Source: Thioalkalivibrio thiocyanodenitrificans ARhD 1 (lineage in GTDB: Bacteria > Pseudomonadota > Gammaproteobacteria > Ectothiorhodospirales > Ectothiorhodospiraceae). From it: a stretch of 64,000 nucleotides of DNA. Below the pieces are notes generated by a model. That model had not been told where the DNA came from. It ran no database searches and saw nothing but the letters and a program-made list of their open reading frames with translations. The position numbers were made by a program, and so were the translations under genes. Position 1 is the first letter of the stretch; every line of letters starts with the position of its first letter. The DNA lies in contig NZ_KB900536.1 of assembly GCF_000378965.1 (NCBI RefSeq), positions 3,341,356 through 3,405,355 of the forward strand, given 5' to 3'. Of this stretch, positions 47,314-54,860 are shown one piece after another.

Positions 47314-48069
47314 ATGAGCGAGCTTCGTGCATTGATCTTTGATGTGGACGGCACCCTGGCCGATACCGAGCGGGATGGCCATCGGGTGGCCTTCAACGCG
47401 GCCTTCGACGAGGCCGGGCTGGGGTGGATGTGGGATGAGAGCCTGTATGGTCGGCTGCTGGCGGTGACCGGCGGCAAGGAGCGTATCCGTTACTATCTGG
47501 ATCATTTCAACCCGTCCTTCCGTCGTCCCGAGGACCTGGACGGTTTTATCGCCGGCCTGCACGCGGCCAAGACCCGCCACTATCTGGACATGCTCAAGGC
47601 GGGCGCCATTCCGCTTCGCCCCGGCGTGGCGCGCCTGCTGGGCGAGGCACGGGCGGCCGGCCTGCGGCTTGCCATCGCCACCACCACCACGCCGGCCAAT
47701 GTCGTCTACCTGCTGGAAGCCGCCCTGGGGCGGGAGTCGGTGGAATGGTTCTCCGTGATCGCCGCCGGCGACGTGGTCCCCGCCAAGAAGCCGGCCCCGG
47801 ACATCTTCGAGTACGCGCTCCGTCATCTGGACCTGCCGGCTGCGGCCTGCCTCGCGTTCGAGGACTCCGCCAACGGGCTCAGGTCGTCCCTGGGGGCCGG
47901 TCTGCGCACGGTGGTCACGGTGAACGGTTACACGAAGGACGAGGACTTCACCGGCGCCACGCTGGTGCTGGACCAGTTCGGGGAGCCGGGCAGTCCCGCC
48001 ACCGTGCTTCAGGGGCCGGAATTGCCGGAGGGGTACCTGACAGTTGAACGGTTGCAGCGCCTGGGCTGA
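47314..48069 (+). CDS. HAD-family phosphatase, CbbY type
   Basis: 251 residues. Catalytic motif I is IFDVDGTLADTE (Asp10, Asp12), motif II lies in LAIATTTTPANV, motif III is VVPAKKPAPDIFEYAL (Lys), and motif IV AFEDSANGLRSSLGAGL. The C1 cap insertion matches CbbY-type sugar phosphatases. In autotrophs CbbY removes xylulose-1,5-bisphosphate, a rubisco inhibitor, so this may be part of carbon fixation, but no rubisco genes are in the window and related phosphatases have other substrates. It diverges from dksA. The second IS256 copy lies 54 bases after its stop. Confidence 0.85.
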   Translation: MSELRALIFDVDGTLADTERDGHRVAFNAAFDEAGLGWMWDESLYGRLLAVTGGKERIRYYLDHFNPSFRRPEDLDGFIAGLHAAKTRHYLDMLKAGAIPLRPGVARLLGEARAAGLRLAIATTTTPANVVYLLEAALGRESVEWFSVIAAGDVVPAKKPAPDIFEYALRHLDLPAAACLAFEDSANGLRSSLGAGLRTVVTVNGYTKDEDFTGATLVLDQFGEPGSPATVLQGPELPEGYLTVERLQRLG

Positions 48070-48078
48070 AGGGGGATT

Positions 48079-48113
48079 GAAGTGAGAGGTGTGAATTGGG
48101 AAGTGGGAAGAAA
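48079..48113. repeat. Heptamer arm GAAGTGG, left of IS copy 2
   Basis: Five in-phase units GAAGTGA GAGGTGT GAATTGG GAAGTGG GAAGAAA. The complementary arm lies on the far side of the IS at 49441-49468, so the IS has opened a two-armed repeat. It starts 9 bases after the CbbY-type gene. Confidence 0.85.
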
Positions 48114-48122
48114 CCCCAATTC

Positions 48123-49435
48123 GAGTCTGTAATTCTTTTTGTGTAACTGCCTATCCCTGAGTGGCCCGGATTCGCTCGCCATGTTCGATTTCGAATCGAT
48201 GCATGGCGGCCTTCCAGTTCTGGATGGGCCGGGTCCAGCGCTTTGAGGCGCTCTGCACGGCCAAGAATACCACCTTCATCGCCGAGGCATCGCTGGGGAA
48301 GACACGCCGGTTCTTGGTGGCCTTGCGGATGACGCTGTTGAGCGATTCGATGGCGTTGGTGGTGTAGGTCACCTTGCGGATCTCGGGCGGATAATCAAAC
48401 AGCGGGATCACCTGTGCCCAGTGCCGGCGCCAGATCGGCCCAATGCTGGGATAGCGCTCGCCCCAGACGGCCTCAAAGGCAGCAAGCTGCGCCTCGGCCT
48501 GCTCGGCGCTCGCGCTGTGGTAGATCTGGCGCAGGTCCCGGCACACCGCCTTGCGCTCCTTCCAGGAGACGTAGCGCACGCTGTTTCTCACCATGTGCAC
48601 CATGCACAGCTGCACCCGCGCATGGGGGAAGGCCGCCTCGATGGCATCGGGGAAGCCGCTCAGCCCGTCCACGCAGGCGATGAAGATCTCCTTGACCCCC
48701 CGGTTCTGAAGCTCGGTGAGCACCGAGAGCCAGAACTTCGCCCCCTCGGTTTCGGCCAGCCACAGCCCCAGCAACTCCTTCTCGCCCTCGGTGTTGATGC
48801 CCAGCGCCAGGTACATCGATTTATTCACCATGCGCCGGTCCTGGCGCACCTTGAGCACCACACAATCCAGAAAAACAATGGGATAGACCTCGTCGAGCAC
48901 CCGGTTCTGCCAGGCCTCAACCTGCTCGATCACCGCCTCGGTGACCCGCGAGACCAGGTTCGCAGACACTTGCGCCCCGTACATCTGCTCAAAGGCCGAG
49001 ACAATGTCGCGCGTGCTCATGCCCCGGGCATAGAGCGCCAGGATCTGATCATCAAACTGTGTCAGCCGCGTCTGGCCCTTGCCCACCAGCCGCGGCTCGA
49101 AGCTGCCGTTGCGATCCCGGGGCGTGGCAATCTCGACCTCCCCGTGACTGCCCTTGAGCGTCTTGCGGCTGAATCCGTTGCGACTGTTGCCGCTGTGGTG
49201 CCCAGCCGGGTCGTGCTTGGCATAGCCCAGGTGCGCCTCCATCTCCGCGCCCAGCGCGGTTTCCACCACCAGCTTCATCAGCTCAGCGCTGAAATCACTG
49301 AGATCCTTCTCCGTCTTGATCCCCTTGGCCAGGCGCGCCGCCAACTCCTTCTTCTCTTGTTCTTGCATCTGCTTGCCTCCCGTTTCAGCTACCATAAACA
49401 GAAACAAGCAGTTACACAGATTTAATTACAGTCCC
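48123..49435 (-). mobile_element. IS256-family insertion sequence, copy 2
   Basis: 1313 bp with the same ends as copy 1, in reverse orientation. It is flanked by an 8-bp target duplication CCCAATTC (48115-48122 and 49436-49443). Different target duplications for the two copies show independent insertions. It separates the CbbY-type gene from xseA. Confidence 0.97.
48151..49368 (-). CDS. IS256-family transposase (copy 2)
   Basis: 405 residues from the ATG at 49368, the same start as in copy 1. All DDE residues and the reading frame are intact. Only four substitutions separate it from copy 1 after this start, and one more (Gly for Asp) lies upstream in the inverted-repeat region, so both insertions are recent in evolutionary terms. 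Confidence 0.97.
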   Translation of the reverse strand: MQEQEKKELAARLAKGIKTEKDLSDFSAELMKLVVETALGAEMEAHLGYAKHDPAGHHSGNSRNGFSRKTLKGSHGEVEIATPRDRNGSFEPRLVGKGQTRLTQFDDQILALYARGMSTRDIVSAFEQMYGAQVSANLVSRVTEAVIEQVEAWQNRVLDEVYPIVFLDCVVLKVRQDRRMVNKSMYLALGINTEGEKELLGLWLAETEGAKFWLSVLTELQNRGVKEIFIACVDGLSGFPDAIEAAFPHARVQLCMVHMVRNSVRYVSWKERKAVCRDLRQIYHSASAEQAEAQLAAFEAVWGERYPSIGPIWRRHWAQVIPLFDYPPEIRKVTYTTNAIESLNSVIRKATKNRRVFPSDASAMKVVFLAVQSASKRWTRPIQNWKAAMHRFEIEHGERIRATQG

Positions 49436-49440
49436 CCCAA

Positions 49441-49468
49441 TTCGCACTTCCCAATTCATACTTCCCAC
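49441..49468. repeat. Heptamer arm TTCCCAA, right of IS copy 2
   Basis: Four in-phase units TTCGCAC TTCCCAA TTCATAC TTCCCAC complementary to the arm at 48079-48113. It overlaps the last four codons and the stop codon of xseA, so that protein ends in repeat-encoded residues (KWEV). Confidence 0.88.
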
Positions 49469-50817
49469 TTGTTTGCGTCCTTCTGCACGACAGTGCAGAC
49501 AAGCCTTCCCCTGCCCAGCCTCGCGTTCACCCGGTCCTCCACCGCCACCTGCGCCGCGTCCCGGATCACCTGCCCCTGCACATCGGTGAGAATGCTGTAT
49601 CCCCGGCCCAGGGTGGCCAGGGGGCTCACTGAATGCAGGGCACGGGCGGCGGCGGAGAGGCGGGAATCCAGACGATCCAGGCGACGGCGCAATGCGCCTT
49701 GCAGGCGCAGGGCCAACTGATCGCGCCGGGAGGTGAGCCGTTCCAGAGACCGGGCGGGGGACCGGTGGCTCAGTCGGTCGGTGAGGTGCGCCAGGCGCGC
49801 GTCCCGGTGGCGCAGACCATGGTCCAGGGCCAGTTGAAGGCGCCGCTCCAGTTCGTCCACCCGCTGGGCCTGATCCCGCAGGCGCCGTTCCGGGTGCTGC
49901 TGGCGCAGGCGCCGCTCCAGGGTCTGTACCGCTTGAGCCTGATCCCGCAGGCGGCGGCCCAGGCGCTCATGGAGCAGGCGGATCCGACCCTCGAGATGCT
50001 GCAGCAGTTCGTCCCGCGGGGGGCTGACCAGCTCCGCCGCGGCCGATGGCGTCGCGGCACGCACGTCGGCCGCCAGATCGGCGATGGTCACGTCCACCTC
50101 GTGGCCGACACCGGTGATCACCGGGATCCGGCAGTCGTGCAGGGCCCGGGCCACCGCTTCCTCGTTGAAGGCCCAGAGGTCCTCCAGCGAGCCGCCGCCC
50201 CTGGCCATGATCAGCACGTCGCAATCCCCGCGCCGGGATGCCGTGTTCAGGGCACGGGCGATGGCGGGCGCCGCCGCCTCACCCTGCACGGGTACCGGAT
50301 AGACAAGCACCGGCAGGCCCGGGAATCGCCGCCGCAGCACCGAGAGGATGTCGCGGATGGCCGCGCCGGTGGGGGAGGTGATCACCCCGAGACGGCGGGG
50401 GAAACGGGGCAGGGGTTTCTTGGCGGCCGGATCGAACAGGCCCTCCGCCTCCAGGCGGTTCCTGAGCGCCTCGAAGGCGCGGCGCAGGGCCCCGTCGCCG
50501 GCCTCCTCCATGTGCTCGACGATGAGCTGATATTCGCCCCGGGGGGCGTACAGCCCGACCCGGGCGCGCACCAGCACCTGCATGCCATCGGCGGGCCGGA
50601 AGCGCAGATTCCGGGCGCGCTGGCGAAACAGGGCGCAGCGCACCTGCGCGTTGGGGTCCTTGAGCGTGAAATACACATGCCCCGAGGCGGGTCGCGCCAC
50701 GCCGGACAGCTCCCCCTCCACCCAGATGAGCGGAAAAGTGCCCTCCAGCAGTCCCTGCACGGCCCGGTTGAGGCCGGTTACCGTGTAGATCTCGCGTTCT
50801 GGATCGGGGTTGGGCAT
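49456..50817 (-). CDS. xseA: Exodeoxyribonuclease VII large subunit
   Basis: Single-strand DNA exonuclease subunit, 453 residues. N-terminal OB fold (YTVTGLNRAVQGLLEGTFPLIWVEGELSG in part), then the catalytic domain with LGVITSPTGAAIRDIL near residue 140, MARGGGSLEDLWAFNEE near 205 and GVGHEVDVTIADLAADVRA near 235. A long arginine-rich coiled coil (about 265-400) follows, and LGRGYSILTD near the C terminus is conserved. It is divergent from guaB. The last residues come from a heptamer repeat. Confidence 0.96.
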   Translation of the reverse strand: MPNPDPEREIYTVTGLNRAVQGLLEGTFPLIWVEGELSGVARPASGHVYFTLKDPNAQVRCALFRQRARNLRFRPADGMQVLVRARVGLYAPRGEYQLIVEHMEEAGDGALRRAFEALRNRLEAEGLFDPAAKKPLPRFPRRLGVITSPTGAAIRDILSVLRRRFPGLPVLVYPVPVQGEAAAPAIARALNTASRRGDCDVLIMARGGGSLEDLWAFNEEAVARALHDCRIPVITGVGHEVDVTIADLAADVRAATPSAAAELVSPPRDELLQHLEGRIRLLHERLGRRLRDQAQAVQTLERRLRQQHPERRLRDQAQRVDELERRLQLALDHGLRHRDARLAHLTDRLSHRSPARSLERLTSRRDQLALRLQGALRRRLDRLDSRLSAAARALHSVSPLATLGRGYSILTDVQGQVIRDAAQVAVEDRVNARLGRGRLVCTVVQKDANKWEV

Positions 50818-50915
50818 GGCATGGTGTGGTCAGGCAGGCGGCAGTCGGGACAGGATACAGCAGGTCGGGGTCCTCATCGTTCACCCATGCGGTGTCCGCC
50901 GGACACCGGCCACGG

Positions 50916-50944
50916 TTTACCGGGAAGGGACCGACCTTTATAAT
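50916..50944 (+). promoter_or_regulatory. Sigma-70 promoter of guaB
   Basis: TATAAT at 50939-50944 is a perfect -10. TTTACC at 50916-50921 with a 17-base spacer is a fair -35. Transcription would start near 50951, about 32 bases ahead of the guaB ATG. No PurR-like operator was recognised. Confidence 0.75.
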
Positions 50945-50982
50945 TGACCGATTAACCTGCCACTTCCTCACGAGATTGTTCT

Positions 50983-52443
50983 ATGCGCATCGTACAGGAA
51001 GCCCTCACCTTCGACGACGTCCTGCTGCTGCCCGCCCATTCCACGGTGCTGCCCAAGGATGTGGATCTCGCCACACGTCTGACCCGGGGCATCTCCCTCA
51101 ATATTCCGCTGGTCTCGGCGGCCATGGACACGGTCACCGAGGCGCGCCTGGCCATTGCCATGGCCCAGGAAGGCGGCATCGGCATCATCCACAAGAACAT
51201 GAGCTTCGAGGCCCAGGCCCAGCAGGTGCGCCTGGTCAAGAAGTACGAAAGCGGGGTGATCACCGATCCGGTCACCGTCTCTCCGGACACCAGCATCCGC
51301 GAGGTGCTGGCCATCACCCGCGCCCACAACATCTCCGGCGTGCCGGTGGTCCGCGGCGTGGATCTGGTGGGTATCGTGACCAGCCGGGATCTGCGTTTCG
51401 AGACCCGCATGGATGCGCCGGTTTCCGAGATTATGACGCCGAAGGAGCGTCTGGTCACCGTGCAGGAGGGCGCCGAGAAGGACGAGGTTCAGCACCTGCT
51501 GCACAAGCACCGCATTGAAAAGGTGCTGGTGATCAACGACAAGTTCCACCTGCGCGGCATGATCACCGTCAAGGACATCCAGAAATCCAGCGACTTCCCC
51601 CTGGCCTGCAAGGACGAGCGCGGGCGCCTGCGCGCGGGCGCGGCGGTGGGGGTTGGCGCCGGCACCGACGAGCGTGTCGCGGCGCTCGCGGAGGCCGGCG
51701 TGGATGTGGTGGTGGTCGACACCGCCCACGGCCACTCCCAGGGTGTGCTGGACCGCGTGGCCTGGGTCAAGAAGCACTTCCCCGACCTGCAGGTCGTGGG
51801 CGGCAACATCGCCACGGCGGAGGCCGCCGAGGCCCTGGTCAAGGCAGGCGCAGACGGCGTCAAGGTGGGCATCGGTCCCGGCTCTATCTGCACCACGCGG
51901 ATCGTGGCCGGCGTGGGCGTGCCGCAGATCACGGCGGTGGCCAATGTGCGCGAGGCGCTGCGCAATACCGACGTGCCCCTGATCGCCGACGGCGGAATCC
52001 GCTTCTCCGGGGACCTGTCCAAGGCCATGGCTGCCGGCGCACACTGCGTCATGATGGGCGGTTTGTTCGCCGGCACCGAAGAGGCGCCCGGCGAGGTGGA
52101 ACTCTTTCAGGGCCGCTCGTACAAGTCCTATCGGGGGATGGGGTCGCTCGGCGCCATGCAGCAGGGCTCGTCCGATCGTTACTTCCAGGACAACGACAGC
52201 GAAGTGGAGAAGTTCGTGCCCGAAGGCATCGAGGGGCGCGTGCCCTACAAGGGCACCATCGTCGCCATCATCCACCAGTTGCTGGGCGGCCTTCGCTCCT
52301 CCATGGGCTATGTGGGCTGTGCCACCATCGACGAGATGCGCAGCAAGCCGGGTTTCGTACGCGTGACCAATGCGGGCATGCGGGAGAGCCACGTGCACGA
52401 CGTGACGATCACCAAGGAAGCACCCAACTACCGGATGGACTGA
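50983..52443 (+). CDS. guaB: IMP dehydrogenase
   Basis: Oxidises IMP to XMP, first step of guanine nucleotide synthesis. 486 residues. The catalytic barrel is interrupted by two CBS repeats at about 95-205 ([16 protein letters not shown] and [20 protein letters not shown] in part). Active site loop GPGSICTTR with Cys303, the flap region ending [17 protein letters not shown], and RMD at the C terminus with the monovalent-cation motif upstream. guaA follows after 100 bases filled by a perfect heptamer inverted repeat. Confidence 0.98.
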   Translation: MRIVQEALTFDDVLLLPAHSTVLPKDVDLATRLTRGISLNIPLVSAAMDTVTEARLAIAMAQEGGIGIIHKNMSFEAQAQQVRLVKKYESGVITDPVTVSPDTSIREVLAITRAHNISGVPVVRGVDLVGIVTSRDLRFETRMDAPVSEIMTPKERLVTVQEGAEKDEVQHLLHKHRIEKVLVINDKFHLRGMITVKDIQKSSDFPLACKDERGRLRAGAAVGVGAGTDERVAALAEAGVDVVVVDTAHGHSQGVLDRVAWVKKHFPDLQVVGGNIATAEAAEALVKAGADGVKVGIGPGSICTTRIVAGVGVPQITAVANVREALRNTDVPLIADGGIRFSGDLSKAMAAGAHCVMMGGLFAGTEEAPGEVELFQGRSYKSYRGMGSLGAMQQGSSDRYFQDNDSEVEKFVPEGIEGRVPYKGTIVAIIHQLLGGLRSSMGYVGCATIDEMRSKPGFVRVTNAGMRESHVHDVTITKEAPNYRMD

Positions 52444-52455
52444 CGTCCATGCGGA

Positions 52456-52536
52456 GTGGCAAGTCTCAAGTGGCAAGTGGCAAGGAATGGCTTGCCCTTG
52501 CCCCTCCCTTGCCACTTGCCACTTGAGACTTGCCAC
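52456..52536. repeat. Perfect 28-bp inverted repeat made of heptamers, guaB-guaA spacer
   Basis: Left arm: GTGGCAA GTCTCAA GTGGCAA GTGGCAA (52456-52483). Right arm: the exact reverse complement (52509-52536), a 28-bp perfect match around a 25-base centre. It ends 7 bases before the guaA start codon and probably hides the guaA ribosome site in RNA, or acts as a terminator separating guaB from guaA. Confidence 0.97.
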
Positions 52537-52543
52537 TGCCCTT

Positions 52544-54115
52544 ATGGATATTCATTCCGACCGTATTCTGATACTCGATTTCGGTTCCCAGTACACGCAG
52601 CTCATCGCGCGCAGGGTGCGCGAGGCCGGGGTCTATTGCGAGATTCATCCCTGGGATGCGGATCCCGGGGAGATTCGCGAGTTCGCGCCCAGCGGGATCA
52701 TTCTCTCGGGCGGACCGGAATCGGTGATCATGGATGATCCGCCGCGGGTATCGGACCTGGTGTTCCAGCTGGGCGTGCCCGTGCTCGGCATCTGCTATGG
52801 GATGCAGGCCATGGCTGCCCAGCTGGGCGGACGGGTGGAGAGTTCCAGCCACCGGGAGTTCGGCTATGCCCAGGTACGCGCCCGGGGCCATACGCGGCTT
52901 CTCAGCGACATCGAGGATCACACCACGCCGGAAGGTCACGGGATGCTGGATGTCTGGATGTCCCACGGGGACCGCGTCAGCGTGCTGCCCGAGGGCTTCA
53001 GGCTCATGGCGTCCACCGACTCCGCACCCATCGCCGCCATGGCGGACGAGGATCGCGGGTTCTACGGCGTGCAGTTTCATCCCGAGGTCACTCACACCAA
53101 GCAGGGCATGCGCATCCTGTCGCGCTTTGTGCACGATATCTGCGGCTGCCGCAACCTCTGGACCCCGGAGAACATCATCGATGACATGATCACCCGTGTG
53201 CGCGAGCAGGTGGGTGATGACCAGGTGATTCTTGGTCTCTCCGGGGGGGTGGACTCCTCCGTGGTGGGCGCGCTGCTGCACAAGGCCATCGGCGACCAGC
53301 TCACCTGCGTGTTCGTGGACACGGGCCTGCTGCGCCTGCACGAGGGCGACCAGGTGATGGCCACCTTCGCCCGGCATATGGGCGTGAGGGTCATTCGCGT
53401 GGACGCCGAGGCGCGCTTCCTCAAGGCTTTGGAGGGGGTGAGTGACCCGGAGGGAAAGCGAAAGGTCATCGGCGGCCTGTTCATCGAGGTCTTCGACGAG
53501 GAGGCCGGCAAGCTCACCAACGCCCGCTGGCTGGCCCAAGGCACCATCTACCCGGACGTGATCGAGTCCGCCGGATCCAAGACCGGCAAGGCACACCTGA
53601 TCAAGTCGCATCACAACGTCGGCGGACTGCCCGAGCACATGAAGCTGGGCCTGGTCGAGCCGCTTCGCGAACTGTTCAAGGACGAGGTGCGCAGAATCGG
53701 CGTGGAACTGGGGCTGCCGAGCGAGATGGTCTACCGCCATCCATTCCCCGGTCCCGGGCTGGGCGTACGTATCCTTGGAGAGGTGAAGAAGGAATACGCC
53801 GACCTGCTGCGCCAGGCCGATGACATCTTCATCGAGGAGCTGCGCAGGGCGGACCTCTACGACCAGGTGTCCCAGGCATTTGCGGTGTTTCTGCCCGTCA
53901 GATCCGTAGGCGTGATGGGCGACGGACGGCGCTACGATTACGTGGTGGCGCTGCGTGCCGTGGAGACCATCGACTTCATGACGGCGCGCTGGGCGCACCT
54001 GCCTTACGATTTCCTGGATACCGTGTCCCGGCGCATCATCAACGAGGTCAACGGGATCTCCCGGGTGACCTACGACATATCCGGCAAGCCGCCGGCGACC
54101 ATCGAGTGGGAATAA
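52544..54115 (+). CDS. guaA: GMP synthase (glutamine-hydrolysing)
   Basis: Amidates XMP to GMP. 523 residues from the ATG at 52544. N-terminal class I glutamine amidotransferase with catalytic Cys in [11 protein letters not shown] near residue 84 and His-x-Glu in [11 protein letters not shown] near 178; ATP pyrophosphatase domain with PP loop [15 protein letters not shown] near 230; C-terminal dimerisation domain ending PPATIEWE. The ATG is 7 bases after a large hairpin and lacks a usual ribosome site; the frame extends upstream only into the repeat. Confidence 0.98.
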   Translation: MDIHSDRILILDFGSQYTQLIARRVREAGVYCEIHPWDADPGEIREFAPSGIILSGGPESVIMDDPPRVSDLVFQLGVPVLGICYGMQAMAAQLGGRVESSSHREFGYAQVRARGHTRLLSDIEDHTTPEGHGMLDVWMSHGDRVSVLPEGFRLMASTDSAPIAAMADEDRGFYGVQFHPEVTHTKQGMRILSRFVHDICGCRNLWTPENIIDDMITRVREQVGDDQVILGLSGGVDSSVVGALLHKAIGDQLTCVFVDTGLLRLHEGDQVMATFARHMGVRVIRVDAEARFLKALEGVSDPEGKRKVIGGLFIEVFDEEAGKLTNARWLAQGTIYPDVIESAGSKTGKAHLIKSHHNVGGLPEHMKLGLVEPLRELFKDEVRRIGVELGLPSEMVYRHPFPGPGLGVRILGEVKKEYADLLRQADDIFIEELRRADLYDQVSQAFAVFLPVRSVGVMGDGRRYDYVVALRAVETIDFMTARWAHLPYDFLDTVSRRIINEVNGISRVTYDISGKPPATIEWE

Positions 54116-54201
54116 ACGCGTAGATACGGGACACAAGATACAGGCGAGCAGGTTTATGCCTTTCCAGGGTATCCTGGCGCTCCTGTACGGCCGGACACGC
54201 C

Positions 54202-54678
54202 ATGCCCGATGACCTGTTGAGCACCGATCACGAGGACACGCACTGGATGCACCGGGCGCTGGAACTCGCGGACCGTGCCGAGACTGCCGGCGAGGTCCCG
54301 GTGGGCGCGGTGGTGGTGCGCGACGGTGAGGCGCTGGGCGAGGGGTGGAACCGGCCCATCGGCGCCACGGATCCCACGGCCCACGCGGAGATCGTGGCCC
54401 TGCGTGCGGCGGCGGACAGGGCGGGGAACTACCGGCTGCCCGGCACGACGCTGTACGTCACCCTGGAGCCCTGTCCCATGTGCGTGGGTGCCATGATCCA
54501 TGCCCGGGTCGCGCGGCTGGTGTTCGGCACCGCGGACCCCAAATCGGGCGCCGTTGGCGGCGCGCTGGATCTGCTGGCTTTCCCCGGGCACAACCACCGC
54601 ATCCGGGTCACCGGCGGTGTGCTGGAGGCGGAGTGTGCCCGGCGCCTGCGCGCGTTCTTCCGGGCGCGGCGCGGTTGA
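54202..54678 (+). CDS. tadA: tRNA-specific adenosine(34) deaminase
   Basis: Converts wobble A34 to inosine in tRNA-Arg. 158 residues. Zinc-binding motifs are complete: His61-Ala-Glu63 in DPTAHAEIVALR and Cys91-x2-Cys94 in LEPCPMCVGAMIHARV. C-terminal HNHRIRVTGGVLEAECARRLRAFF is typical of TadA rather than of cytosine or guanine deaminases. The 86-base gap after guaA contains GATACGGGACACAAGATACAGG, a degenerate 7-base rhythm. Confidence 0.95.
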   Translation: MPDDLLSTDHEDTHWMHRALELADRAETAGEVPVGAVVVRDGEALGEGWNRPIGATDPTAHAEIVALRAAADRAGNYRLPGTTLYVTLEPCPMCVGAMIHARVARLVFGTADPKSGAVGGALDLLAFPGHNHRIRVTGGVLEAECARRLRAFFRARRG

Positions 54679-54698
54679 GCGGCTCCGGCCGCTGCGCC

Positions 54699-54860
54699 AG
54701 CCCGCATATCTCACCGGGATCGCGGTTCAGGCTCGTCTTCGCGCCCATACGCTTGCTCTTCACTCAACCCATAGCTAGGGCTATGGATTTCGCTCCAGAG
54801 CGGCGCCTACGAACGCGAATCCTTCGCCTGCTCCCGCGATCCCGGTGAGATATGCGGGCT
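54699..54860. repeat. MITE-like element with 26-bp perfect terminal inverted repeats
   Basis: 162 bp. The ends 54699-54724 and 54835-54860 are perfect inverted repeats (AGCCCGCATATCTCACCGGG... and its complement). A smaller palindrome lies at the centre (CCATAG-CTAGGG-CTATGG). There is no coding capacity. The right end overlaps the TonB receptor stop codon by two bases. The size, ends and central symmetry fit a miniature inverted-repeat element; no target duplication was evident. Confidence 0.75.

Noticed and set aside
39769..49435. Composite transposon made of the two IS256 copies and the genes between them.
   Set aside because: Each copy has its own perfect 8-bp duplication, different from the other, and the enclosed genes (dksA, gluQ, cbrAB) are core chromosome genes.
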